34,266 nt of DNA from Bacillota bacterium. Lineage in GTDB: Bacteria; Bacillota; Dethiobacteria; DTU022. The translations under genes were made by a program, and so were the position numbers. Position 1 is the stretch's first letter; each line of letters begins with the position of its first letter. Under the pieces are notes generated by a model. It ran no database searches, was not told the origin of the DNA, and saw only the letters and a list, made by a program, of their open reading frames with translations. This document shows, in pieces, positions 22,203 to 30,292 of the stretch. The stretch spans positions 1 to 34,266 of the forward strand of contig VGTO01000012.1 in assembly GCA_016874655.1 (NCBI GenBank), in the 5' to 3' direction.

Positions 22203-25187
22203 ATGGATTTAGAACGTTTAAATTATTACTACACAAAATTTAAATTTGGTGAAGACAATTTCCACGATCTGATGCAATTCAGAGTTCGGGAAATTTTGCT
22301 GATCTCCACCCTCTATGATGCCTATACCTTCGAGCAGGAATCACGGTTAAGCCAGCAGTTGGTTGGCGAATATCATGAATTAAAACTGACTACTATACCG
22401 CGGATCACCAATGTACCAACCGCTGAAGAAGCTCTGGATAAATTAAAAGAGCAGCGTTACGATCTGATCATTACCACCATGCGCATTGCCGGTTTGACTG
22501 CTTTTGAACTTGGTCGCAAGATCAAAGAACAGTATAGCGACATTCCGATCCTGCTTTTACTGACTAATAAAGCCGATCTAAGTATTGTAGCGAGCAAAAA
22601 GGATGAAATGTCATATTTCGATAATGTTTTTCTATGGAATGGCGATTCCAAACTGATTCTGGCTATGATTAAATACATTGAGGATAAACTGAATGTCGAA
22701 TATGATACTCGCAACGGTCTGGTCAGAGTGATCCTGCTGGTGGAAGACTCAGTTGATTTTTATTCCCTTTATCTGCCGGTCCTTTACAAGGAGATTATGC
22801 TACAGACCCAAAGGCTGATTTCAGAGGAATTAAATGATGCCCAAAAGTATTACCGGATGCGAGCCAGACCGAAAGTCCTCTATGCCAGAAATTATGAGGA
22901 AGCGATAGCTCTTTATGATCAATATAAAGAATTTATTCTATGTTTGATCTCTGATATCAGCTTTGATAAAGATGGCAAACTAAACAGGGGAGCAGGAATT
23001 CAGCTAATCAAGACAGTACAGAAGGATAAATGGGAGATCCCAGTTCTTTTACAATCCTCTGACCTGGCCAATAGAAAAGTGGCAGAGTCTTTGCAAGCTA
23101 GTTATATCTGCAAATATTCTCCAAATCTTTTGCACGAACTGAAGAGTTTTATTTGTAACAATTTAGGATTTGGCGATTTCATATTTCGAAATGCCGATGG
23201 TGAAGAGATTGATCGGGCAACCTCCCTGGCAGATCTGGAAAAGAAAATCATGCACGTTCCAAAGGAAACCTTACTTTACCACAGTAAGAAGAATCATTTT
23301 TCAGCCTGGCTGATTGCTCATGGTGAAATTCAGGTCGCGAGGAGGATTCGACCGGTAAAAAACACTGATTTTGCCGACACCGATCAACATCGGCAATTCC
23401 TGGTTAATGTCTTTAACCAGACTAGACATGAGCGGCGAAAGGGGAAGGTAATCGCTTTTGAGAAAGATTCTCTGGCTACTGAGGATCAGATTATTAAGTT
23501 AACTGAGGGTTCGCTTGGGGGTAAGGGTCGGGGAATCGCTTTTTTTAATAGTTTATTTTCAATTATTAATGCGGAACGGGAAGACGAAGACACCGTTATA
23601 AAAATTCCTCGGACCTTTATTATCGGCACAGATGAGTATGATTCCTTTATTGAAGTCAACAAACTTCGCAAATTAATGCCCTGCGAAAACGATCAGGTAA
23701 TTAAGGAACAATTCATTAAAGGAATACTTACCCCTGAATTGACAGAAAAGCTTACAGAACTGCTACAGGTTATTACCAAACCCTTGGCAGTCAGATCCTC
23801 CGGACTACTCGAAGATTCGCAGTCTCAGCCTTTTGCCGGGATTTATGAAACCTACATGCTGCCCAATAATGCTAAACATTTGTCAGTCCGTCTTGAACAG
23901 CTAACGCGTGCGATCAAGTTGGTCTATGCATCAGTATATTTGCAGGACGCTAAGAGCTATATTGAAAGCCTTCGGTATCGATTGGAAGAAGAAAAAATGG
24001 CGGTTGTTATTCAGGAAGTAGTAGGGAGGGAAACGGCAGGCTTTTATTACCCGCACCTTTCAGGGGTTGCTCAATCTTATAATTTTTATCCCACTTCTTA
24101 TCTCAAACACCACGATGGCGTGGCGATGCTTGTTGCCGGCTTAGGCCATTCCATCGTTGAAGGCGGTAGAACCCACCGGTTTTGTCCTCTTTATCCTGAG
24201 ATGAACTTCTTTTCGGTTGAAGATCAAGTACGGTACACGCAAACAGAAATATTTGCTTTGGATATGCAAAAAGGCAGTGCCGATAACGATAAAGGTGAAC
24301 TAACAACCTTAGCGATACTGTCAATTGAAACAGTTGAAGAACACAAAAATTTGAAACATCTGGCTTCTGTCTGGGATGCGGCAAATCATCGAATCGAAAG
24401 CGGACTTGGTAATGGGGGACCACGTGTAGTTAATTTTGCCAACATTTTGCAATATGAAACATTCCCCCTGGCAAAGCTATTGGTTGAAATCCTTGGTATC
24501 TCAGAAGTTGCCTTTGGAGTGCCTGTTGAGATCGAATTTGCAGTTGATCTTACCAGTGATCGAGATCTTGGTGAAACGCCTGCCTTTTATTTTTTGCAGG
24601 TTCGTCCGCTTACGGTTAATACCGGAGAGCTAAACACAGATCTCGATGCACTTAGGGCTGAAGATCTTATCCTTTTCACTAATGAAGGCATGGGACATGG
24701 TGTATTCGACAACCTTTATGACCTGGTAGTGGTCAATCCTGAAAACTTTAATAAAACCGAAACCATAAAGATTCAGCAGGAGATTGAGTATTTCAATCAA
24801 AAACTAAAAAATGAAAATAGACGTTATATCCTGATTGGTCCCGGGCGTTGGGGGTCACGCGATCGTAGCTTGGGTGTTCCGGTCAGCTGGGGACAAATTG
24901 CACAGGCCCAGGTCATTGTGGAAGCTGGTATTAAGGATTTCGATATTGAACCTTCGCAAGGCACCCATTTTTTCCATAACCTAGTTGCTTTGAATATCGG
25001 CTATTTTAATATTAATTATCATTCAAAAACTGATTTCATCGATTGGGACTGGATCAAGATTCAGGATCGGGATGAAGAAAAGAATTATACTTTTCATCTA
25101 AAAAGTGAGCAGCCCTTTCTAGTAAAAATGGATGGTAAAAAAGGAATTTCTGTAATCATGAAACCCCAATTATTGGGTAGTTTTTGA
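22203..25187 (+). CDS. Receiver-like/PEP synthase-type ATP-grasp protein lacking the phosphohistidine domain
   Basis: The function of this 994-residue protein is unknown. The N-terminus holds two receiver-like domains. The first (about 28-162) has Thr92 where the phospho-accepting Asp should be (LIITTMRI). The second (about 175-320) keeps acidic VEDS, Asp251 in LISDISF and Lys304 in ICKYS, so it may be phosphorylated. From about 430 comes a PPDK/PEP-synthase N-terminal ATP-grasp domain: GSLGGKGRG (436-444), VRSSGLLEDS (530-539), PFAGIYETY (543-551) and LQVRPL (798-803). No swivelling His domain (the TSHAA-type motif) and no PEP-binding barrel follow. Instead there is a C-terminal region with GPGRWGS (879-885) and GTHFFHNL (920-927). 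It cannot be an ordinary PEP synthase or PPDK. It may be a signal-controlled phosphotransferase acting on another protein. Confidence 0.8.
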   Translation: MDLERLNYYYTKFKFGEDNFHDLMQFRVREILLISTLYDAYTFEQESRLSQQLVGEYHELKLTTIPRITNVPTAEEALDKLKEQRYDLIITTMRIAGLTAFELGRKIKEQYSDIPILLLLTNKADLSIVASKKDEMSYFDNVFLWNGDSKLILAMIKYIEDKLNVEYDTRNGLVRVILLVEDSVDFYSLYLPVLYKEIMLQTQRLISEELNDAQKYYRMRARPKVLYARNYEEAIALYDQYKEFILCLISDISFDKDGKLNRGAGIQLIKTVQKDKWEIPVLLQSSDLANRKVAESLQASYICKYSPNLLHELKSFICNNLGFGDFIFRNADGEEIDRATSLADLEKKIMHVPKETLLYHSKKNHFSAWLIAHGEIQVARRIRPVKNTDFADTDQHRQFLVNVFNQTRHERRKGKVIAFEKDSLATEDQIIKLTEGSLGGKGRGIAFFNSLFSIINAEREDEDTVIKIPRTFIIGTDEYDSFIEVNKLRKLMPCENDQVIKEQFIKGILTPELTEKLTELLQVITKPLAVRSSGLLEDSQSQPFAGIYETYMLPNNAKHLSVRLEQLTRAIKLVYASVYLQDAKSYIESLRYRLEEEKMAVVIQEVVGRETAGFYYPHLSGVAQSYNFYPTSYLKHHDGVAMLVAGLGHSIVEGGRTHRFCPLYPEMNFFSVEDQVRYTQTEIFALDMQKGSADNDKGELTTLAILSIETVEEHKNLKHLASVWDAANHRIESGLGNGGPRVVNFANILQYETFPLAKLLVEILGISEVAFGVPVEIEFAVDLTSDRDLGETPAFYFLQVRPLTVNTGELNTDLDALRAEDLILFTNEGMGHGVFDNLYDLVVVNPENFNKTETIKIQQEIEYFNQKLKNENRRYILIGPGRWGSRDRSLGVPVSWGQIAQAQVIVEAGIKDFDIEPSQGTHFFHNLVALNIGYFNINYHSKTDFIDWDWIKIQDRDEEKNYTFHLKSEQPFLVKMDGKKGISVIMKPQLLGSF
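25165..25185 (+). terminator. Small hairpin with T-run overlapping the stop of the ATP-grasp gene
   Basis: CCCAA (25165-25169) pairs with TTGGG (25173-25177) around a 3-base loop and is followed by TAGTTTTT. The stop codon lies just past the T-run. The stem is short, so this is a weak terminator candidate. Confidence 0.45.
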
Positions 25188-25265
25188 TTATAGAAATGAT
25201 AAAATCGATAATTATTATGATCATACTTAAAAATCTGGTAGCTTATTGTCACTTTCTGTCGGCTG

Positions 25266-25294
25266 TTGATTAGAATCATAAACAGTGGTTTAAT
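25266..25294 (+). promoter_or_regulatory. Sigma-A-type promoter of the kor operon
   Basis: TTGATT (25266-25271) and TTTAAT (25289-25294) are separated by exactly 17 bases. The predicted start near 25301 leaves a leader of about 20 bases containing GAGGGAGGG before the TTG start of the ferredoxin subunit. No terminator is seen before the end of the two-component genes, so one transcript may cover 25320-30258. Confidence 0.65.
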
Positions 25295-25319
25295 AGCTTG
25301 AGGGAGGGAATCTGATATT

Positions 25320-25556
25320 TTGATCCGGACCGTAAATGACGAAATAACCGCAGTCCTGACCATTAATCAGGAGTGGTGTAAAGGCTGCGGTATCTGTGTA
25401 GCTTTCTGTCCCAGGGAAGCTCTTTTTATTAATGATGCCGGTAAAGCAGAGAAACATAGCGATCAGTGTACTGCGTGTACAGTATGCGAGCTTTTCTGCC
25501 CTGATTTTGCACTTGTTGTAGTCAAAAAGGGGGCAGCGGTGCATGGCGGAAACTAA
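25320..25556 (+). CDS. korD: 2x[4Fe-4S] ferredoxin subunit of 2-oxoacid:ferredoxin oxidoreductase
   Basis: This 78-residue ferredoxin-like delta subunit carries two clusters: CKGCGICVAFC (Cys20, 23, 26, 30) and CTACTVCELFC (Cys50, 53, 56, 60). It would take electrons from the thiamine-pyrophosphate site of the alpha/beta subunits. The start is a TTG at 25320, about 12 bases after GGGAGGG; no better in-frame start exists. Its end overlaps korA by 14 bases. The gene order delta-alpha-beta-gamma is that of Kor/Vor-type four-subunit enzymes. Confidence 0.92.
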   Translation: MIRTVNDEITAVLTINQEWCKGCGICVAFCPREALFINDAGKAEKHSDQCTACTVCELFCPDFALVVVKKGAAVHGGN

Positions 25557-26673
25557 GCCGGTTTTGATGCAGGGTAACGAAGCCTGTGCCATGGGGGCGA
25601 TTAGTGCCGGTGTACGTTTTTATGCCGGATACCCGATTACCCCGTCAACTGAAGTGGCTGAAATAATGGCCGCCAAGTTACCTGAAATTGGTGGGGTCTT
25701 TATCCAGATGGAAGATGAGATTGCCAGCATGGCGGCTGTGATCGGCGCCTCGATTGGCGGGATGCGGACGCTGACTGCCACCAGTGGCCCCGGTTTTTCC
25801 CTGAAGCAGGAAAATCTCGGCTATGCGATTATGGCCGAAATTCCCTGTGTGGTAGTTAATGTTCAACGCATGGGCCCCAGCACCGGGGTCCCCACTGCCC
25901 CGGCTCAGGGTGATGTGATGCAAGCCCGTTGGGGAACCCATGGAGACCATCCGATTATTGTTTTCTCGCCTTCCTCTGTTTATGAAACATATTATCTGAC
26001 CATTGCCGCCGTCAACTTAAGTCAAAAGTTGAGACAGCCGGTGATCATGCTGCTCGACGAAGTAATTGGCCACATGCGGGAGAAGGTCTTTATTCCGGAA
26101 GCAGGGAAGCTGCTGGTTGAAAAATCAAGCGACCAGATTCCTTCAGACTGGAAACCGTACGACGAAAAAGGGCTGACCCCTCTAGTACCGTTTGGTTTTG
26201 GCCATTACTATCATGTCACCGGTCTTTTTCACGATCAGTATGGTTTTCCGACCGGCGATCCACCCCATGTTGAAAGGGCGCTTGATCGCCTTCATGCTAA
26301 ACTGGAAAAATATCGTGACGAGATCGTCTTGACCAACTACATTGGCCACAAAGAACCGCGAGTGGCAATTGTTGCTTATGGGTGCACTGTCCGCTCAGCC
26401 CGTTCTGTGGTCAAAAAAGCTTACTGGCAGGATCGTCTGCCGGTTGGCCTCTTAAGCTTGCAAACAATCTGGCCTTTCCCGGCCCGGGAAATAGAAGCCC
26501 TGGCCAAGCAGGCCGATGTGATTATTGTGCCCGAAATGAATATGGGACAGCTTGTGGGCGAAGTTGAGCGTTACGTTTGTGGTCAGGCTAAGGTAGTACC
26601 GTTGAACCGCTACGACGGAGAGATGATCACTCCGGATCAAATATCTGAATTAATCGGGAGGTGGCTGTCCTAG
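25543..26673 (+). CDS. korA: 2-oxoacid:ferredoxin oxidoreductase, alpha subunit (Kor type)
   Basis: This subunit forms the pyrimidine-binding part of a thiamine-dependent enzyme that converts a 2-oxoacid plus CoA to acyl-CoA, CO2 and reduced ferredoxin. The 376 residues include GNEACAMGAISAG (11-23), YPITPSTEVAE (30-40) and TATSGPGFSLKQENLG (78-93), all typical of KorA/VorB. The C-terminal transketolase-like domain follows. The ATG lies inside the end of korD. Sequence alone does not settle whether the substrate is 2-oxoglutarate or a branched-chain oxo acid. The nearby glutamate dehydrogenase favours 2-oxoglutarate. Confidence 0.94.
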   Translation: MAETKPVLMQGNEACAMGAISAGVRFYAGYPITPSTEVAEIMAAKLPEIGGVFIQMEDEIASMAAVIGASIGGMRTLTATSGPGFSLKQENLGYAIMAEIPCVVVNVQRMGPSTGVPTAPAQGDVMQARWGTHGDHPIIVFSPSSVYETYYLTIAAVNLSQKLRQPVIMLLDEVIGHMREKVFIPEAGKLLVEKSSDQIPSDWKPYDEKGLTPLVPFGFGHYYHVTGLFHDQYGFPTGDPPHVERALDRLHAKLEKYRDEIVLTNYIGHKEPRVAIVAYGCTVRSARSVVKKAYWQDRLPVGLLSLQTIWPFPAREIEALAKQADVIIVPEMNMGQLVGEVERYVCGQAKVVPLNRYDGEMITPDQISELIGRWLS

Positions 26674-27482
26674 TGCAGCTGACCCAGGATTTTTTGCGCA
26701 CTAAGAAATTACCGCACATCTGGTGTCCGGGATGTGGCAACGGCATCGTCACCGCTGCGCTGGTAAGGGCTATTGAAAGAGCCGGCTATGATCAGCGCGA
26801 AGTGGTAATAGTATCAGGCATCGGTTGCTCTTCAAGGGCTGCCGGGTACCTTAACTTCAATACGCTGCATACCACCCATGGCCGGGCGCTTGCCTTTGCT
26901 ACAGGCCTAAAAATGGCCAGGCCGGAACTGACCCTGTTCGTGATCATGGGTGACGGAGATTGCAGCGCGATCGGTGGCAACCACTTTATTCATTCGGCCA
27001 GAAGAAACATTGATCTGAATGCCATTGTTGTTAACAACCACATCTATGGGATGACCGGCGGTCAACACTCACCGCTGACTCCGACCGGCATGAAAGCCAC
27101 AACTGCTCCAGGAGGGACTCTGGAGAGAGCTTTTGATCTGCTTGAATTAGCCAAAGGCGCCGGGGCGACTTTCGGAGCCAGGGGTAACGCTGCCCAGCCG
27201 CGGCAGCTCGAACAGCTGATCACGCGGGCTGCCAAACATAAAGGTTTTTCCGTGGTTGAAGCTCTTTCACCCTGCCCGATTGCTTATGGCCGGAGGAATA
27301 AACTTGGTGGCGCGGTTGAGATGCTAAAAGGAATGAAGGAGAGCAGTGTAGCTGTTGAGCGAGCGGCTGAAATGGATGAAGCGGATCTGGAAGGCAAAAC
27401 TCTTAACGGGGTGCTGTTCTCGATCGATGCCCCGGAGTTTTCCTCAGAGTATCACCGCATGATCAAAAAAGATCACGGCTAA
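26673..27482 (+). CDS. korB: 2-oxoacid:ferredoxin oxidoreductase, beta subunit (thiamine pyrophosphate-binding)
   Basis: The beta subunit binds the diphosphate of thiamine pyrophosphate and a [4Fe-4S] cluster. I chose the GTG at 26673, which overlaps the korA stop (TAGTG) and follows GGGAGGTGG at about 11 bases, giving 269 residues. A GTG at 26661 would sit on the ribosome binding site itself. Visible motifs are WCPGCGNG (17-24) with two cluster cysteines, GIGCSSR (49-55), the pyrophosphate/Mg motif GDGD (93-96) and NNHIYGMTGGQ (121-131). The length is normal for KorB. Confidence 0.94.
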   Translation: MQLTQDFLRTKKLPHIWCPGCGNGIVTAALVRAIERAGYDQREVVIVSGIGCSSRAAGYLNFNTLHTTHGRALAFATGLKMARPELTLFVIMGDGDCSAIGGNHFIHSARRNIDLNAIVVNNHIYGMTGGQHSPLTPTGMKATTAPGGTLERAFDLLELAKGAGATFGARGNAAQPRQLEQLITRAAKHKGFSVVEALSPCPIAYGRRNKLGGAVEMLKGMKESSVAVERAAEMDEADLEGKTLNGVLFSIDAPEFSSEYHRMIKKDHG

Positions 27483-27494
27483 GGCGGGTGGCAG

Positions 27495-28076
27495 ATGATG
27501 GCTAAAAGGCAGGAAATTTTACTAACCGGAGCCGGTGGGCAGGGGTTGATTTTAGCCTCGATTGTTCTGGCTGCCGCGGCGGTAAATGACAATAAGAATG
27601 TGGTGCAAACCCAGTCCTACGGACCTGAGGCCCGGGGTGGGGCCAGCATGTCCGGTGTGATTATCGATGTTGATACGATAGAATATCCAAAGGTAACCAG
27701 GCCAACAGTCCTGTTGTGCATGAACCAGGCCTCTTATAATAAGTACCTGCCCAAAGTAGAGCCGGGATGCGTGATCATTACTGATTCCACATTTGTCAGT
27801 GGCCCCTTTAAGGAAGAGCTGCAGATTAAATCACTGCCGATTACCAGGATGGCTAAAGAAATTCTGAAACGTGAAGTGGTCGCCAACATGCTGGCGCTTG
27901 GGGTGATTAATGCGGCGACCGGCCTCGTTGATCGAAATATTTTCAGAGAAAGCGTTTATAACATGGCACCTAAGGGAAGTGGTGAGCTCAATCAGGAAGC
28001 ATTTGATCTGGGCTATCGCCTCTATGAGGAGGGTCCGGAGCAGCTTTGCAGAGACGCTGCTCAAACCTCAAGGTAA
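27495..28076 (+). CDS. korG: 2-oxoacid:ferredoxin oxidoreductase, gamma subunit
   Basis: This 193-residue subunit is the catalytic gamma domain (also written KorC) that completes the Kor enzyme. It shows GAGGQGLILAS near the N-terminus and QSYGPEARGGASMSGVI, both characteristic of PF01558-type gamma domains. Two consecutive ATG codons at 27495 and 27498 follow a weak GGCGGGTGG site; either could be used. It begins 12 bases after korB. The downstream sensor-kinase gene starts inside its last 53 bases in another frame. Confidence 0.94.
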   Translation: MMAKRQEILLTGAGGQGLILASIVLAAAAVNDNKNVVQTQSYGPEARGGASMSGVIIDVDTIEYPKVTRPTVLLCMNQASYNKYLPKVEPGCVIITDSTFVSGPFKEELQIKSLPITRMAKEILKREVVANMLALGVINAATGLVDRNIFRESVYNMAPKGSGELNQEAFDLGYRLYEEGPEQLCRDAAQTSR

Positions 28077-29328
28077 AAGAGTCTTCCTCATAGTAGTGGT
28101 TACTGTTATCGCCAGCGAGCTGTTTTTCGTCAGCGATGTTGGGTCTTTTCGGTTCTCCGTTGGTCTGATTATCTTCGTTTATGCCGCATTAAGCCTTAAC
28201 CAACTTCTGGTCATACCTGCTGCATTGCTGGTCGGTTTGTCCACGATTATGCTGCGTCTGGTTGTTGATCATTTCTTTTTCCTGTCTCCAGAGAAAAGTT
28301 CATTTTACCTACCTTACTATTTTTCCGGCGCCTTTAGTTTTCTGTTGCTGGCCATTTTTTTGTTACCCGGCAGAATCAGGGAAAGAGATCGACTCTCTTC
28401 ATTACCTTTTTTCCTCTACCTGGTTCTCGCGGTTACAATCGCCAATCTTGGTGAGGCTTTGATCAGAATTTATCCTGAGCCTGTATTTATGGGCGGCAGT
28501 TTAATCCTGCTTCCTCTATTATCGGCAATCCAGGTATTTCTGGTTACCAGTCTCTTCAGCCTCAGTCAATTTCAGAAGGCAGTGGTTCTCGACGAACAAC
28601 AGCGCATTACCGATGAAAACATGTTGCTTATTGCCTCCGAACTCTACGATGAGCTTTTTTATATGCAAAAATCGATGGAAAATATAGAAAATATTATGGC
28701 TAAGAGTTATAATTTGCATAAAAAGCTTAAGGAGATGAAACTCTCCGATCGATCCCTGGAAATTGCCGCCATGGAAGTGGCTGAAGAGGTCCATGAAGTA
28801 AAAAAGGATACGGTCAGGATCCTGGCCGGGATCGGTGAAGTAATTGAGATACGTAAAGACAGGCCGTTTATGAAACTGGCAGAAGTCTTTGACCTGGTCG
28901 TAAAGACCAACCGCAGTTACGCCCAGAGCTTAGGGAAAAGAGTGCAAATCAACCTGATTCTCGAAGCCGATCTGATGGTCAGCCAGATTTATCCCCTGCT
29001 GGCGATCCTCAACAACCTTGTTTCCAATGCTGTTGAAGCGATCGAAGCCGATGGTTATATCGATCTCAAGGCTAAAAAGAGGGGACCTATTTTAAGAGTT
29101 TCGGTCTGTGACAGTGGTGAACCGATCAGGGGTATTAATCGCCGGTTTATTTTTGAGCCAGGATTCACAACCAAGTTTAACGCCGATGGCGTTCCTTCAA
29201 CCGGTATCGGGTTGGCTTACGTAAAAGGGTTGGTCGAAAATTTCGGGGGCAGGGTTTTTCTAATACCGGGTGAAGCTGAAAAGTGTTTTGTTATAATGAT
29301 CCCCGTACGCAGTATTGCCGGAGGTTAA
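28024..29328 (+). CDS. Membrane sensor histidine kinase, GlnK (YcbA)-like
   Basis: The 434-residue product has about six hydrophobic membrane segments between 18 and 182, then a cytoplasmic kinase. A dimerisation/phosphoacceptor helix has His257 in EEVHEVKKD. The ATPase domain has an N-box (ILNNLVSNAVEA, 328-339), CDSGEP (362-367) and GIGLAY (394-399). No periplasmic ligand domain is visible, so any signal is probably sensed in or at the membrane. The adjoining regulator belongs to the GlnL (YcbB) family, whose B. subtilis kinase partner responds to glutamine; this suggests, but does not prove, a similar role. I chose the ATG at 28024, which overlaps korG by 53 bases and lacks a clear ribosome binding site, so the exact start is uncertain. 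Confidence 0.82.
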   Translation: MRRVRSSFAETLLKPQGKRVFLIVVVTVIASELFFVSDVGSFRFSVGLIIFVYAALSLNQLLVIPAALLVGLSTIMLRLVVDHFFFLSPEKSSFYLPYYFSGAFSFLLLAIFLLPGRIRERDRLSSLPFFLYLVLAVTIANLGEALIRIYPEPVFMGGSLILLPLLSAIQVFLVTSLFSLSQFQKAVVLDEQQRITDENMLLIASELYDELFYMQKSMENIENIMAKSYNLHKKLKEMKLSDRSLEIAAMEVAEEVHEVKKDTVRILAGIGEVIEIRKDRPFMKLAEVFDLVVKTNRSYAQSLGKRVQINLILEADLMVSQIYPLLAILNNLVSNAVEAIEADGYIDLKAKKRGPILRVSVCDSGEPIRGINRRFIFEPGFTTKFNADGVPSTGIGLAYVKGLVENFGGRVFLIPGEAEKCFVIMIPVRSIAGG

Positions 29329-29331
29329 GAG

Positions 29332-30258
29332 ATGGAGTTTACATTCTTCATTATTGATGATGATTTGGCCTGCCGTAAGATCCTGGCTCAGATTATTGAG
29401 GATGAGAATTTAGGAGAAGTGATTGGTGAATTGCCGGACGGTCATGGAAATGCTGTCGGTACAGTAGCCTATCACCAGCCTGATGTGCTGCTGGTAGACC
29501 TGCTGATGCCCGGCAAAGATGGGGTCGAAATTGTAGAACAGTTACGAGCCAGGGATTACAAGGGAAAAATTGTGATGATCTCTCAGGTTGAAAAAAAAGA
29601 GATAGTTGCCCAAGCTTACGCAGCTGGAATAGAATTCTATATCAACAAGCCGGTCAATAAAGTTGAGGTTATCTCCGTGATCAGAAATGTCACCGATCGT
29701 CTGAAAATGGAGCTATCTTTCGAGCAGATGCGCAATTCACTGAACGCTCTTGACCGGATTGGCAGTCTGAAACGCGATCACAGGCCGGTTGAAGCAAAGC
29801 CTCTTGGCCGTGATGTAATCAGGGATAGAACACGAGAGCTGCTCGCCGATCTTGGTTTGATTGGTGAACCGGGCAGCCATGATCTGATTCAGATCGTCCT
29901 ATTTCTATCTGGTGTTCCCGACATTGAAAAGTACCTTGGCGAATATAGGCACTTAAAAGACTTATACCAGGCGATCCACGATACTTATTTACGTGACGAA
30001 GAGAAAAAAAGTGATGTCCGGGCGATCGAGCAACGGGTGCGCCGGGCAGTAAAGCATGCTATGGAGCATGTAGCTGCGCTCGGTCTGGAAGATTACAATA
30101 ACCCGATATTTGAGCGTTACGGATCAAAATTTTTTGACTTCAATGAACTGCGCCTGAAGATGAAAGAGCTGGAGAACACGACCGATAAAGATTCAAAAAC
30201 CAGGGTAAATATCCGGCAGTTTATCAACGCCCTTTATGGAGAAATAGTAAAGGGCTGA
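29332..30258 (+). CDS. Response regulator with YcbB/GlnL-type DNA-binding domain
   Basis: The 308-residue protein has an N-terminal receiver: acidic pocket Asp9-Asp11, phospho-acceptor Asp56 in LLVDLLMPG, Ser84 and Lys106 in INKP. A linker and a C-terminal YcbB-type domain (about 160-300) follow, with the family features RTRELLADLGLIGEPGSHDL and SKFFDFNELRLKM. In B. subtilis GlnL activates glutaminase and glutamine transport genes. Here the gene begins 3 bases after the kinase stop with GGAGGTTAAG upstream. The likely targets, kor or glutamate genes, are inferred only from position. Confidence 0.88.
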   Translation: MEFTFFIIDDDLACRKILAQIIEDENLGEVIGELPDGHGNAVGTVAYHQPDVLLVDLLMPGKDGVEIVEQLRARDYKGKIVMISQVEKKEIVAQAYAAGIEFYINKPVNKVEVISVIRNVTDRLKMELSFEQMRNSLNALDRIGSLKRDHRPVEAKPLGRDVIRDRTRELLADLGLIGEPGSHDLIQIVLFLSGVPDIEKYLGEYRHLKDLYQAIHDTYLRDEEKKSDVRAIEQRVRRAVKHAMEHVAALGLEDYNNPIFERYGSKFFDFNELRLKMKELENTTDKDSKTRVNIRQFINALYGEIVKG

Positions 30259-30292
30259 CCAGGAGCCTGTTCATAAGCTGAAGGAGCAGATC

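Noticed and set aside
22203-25187. Reading the 994-residue protein as phosphoenolpyruvate synthase
   Set aside because: The phosphohistidine domain and the PEP/pyruvate-binding domain are both missing; only the ATP-grasp part is shared.
27910-28023. Upstream in-frame start of the sensor kinase inside korG
   Set aside because: It would add 38 residues read from the conserved end of korG in another frame, with no kinase-like or membrane character. The ATG at 28024 is the more likely, although imperfect, choice.
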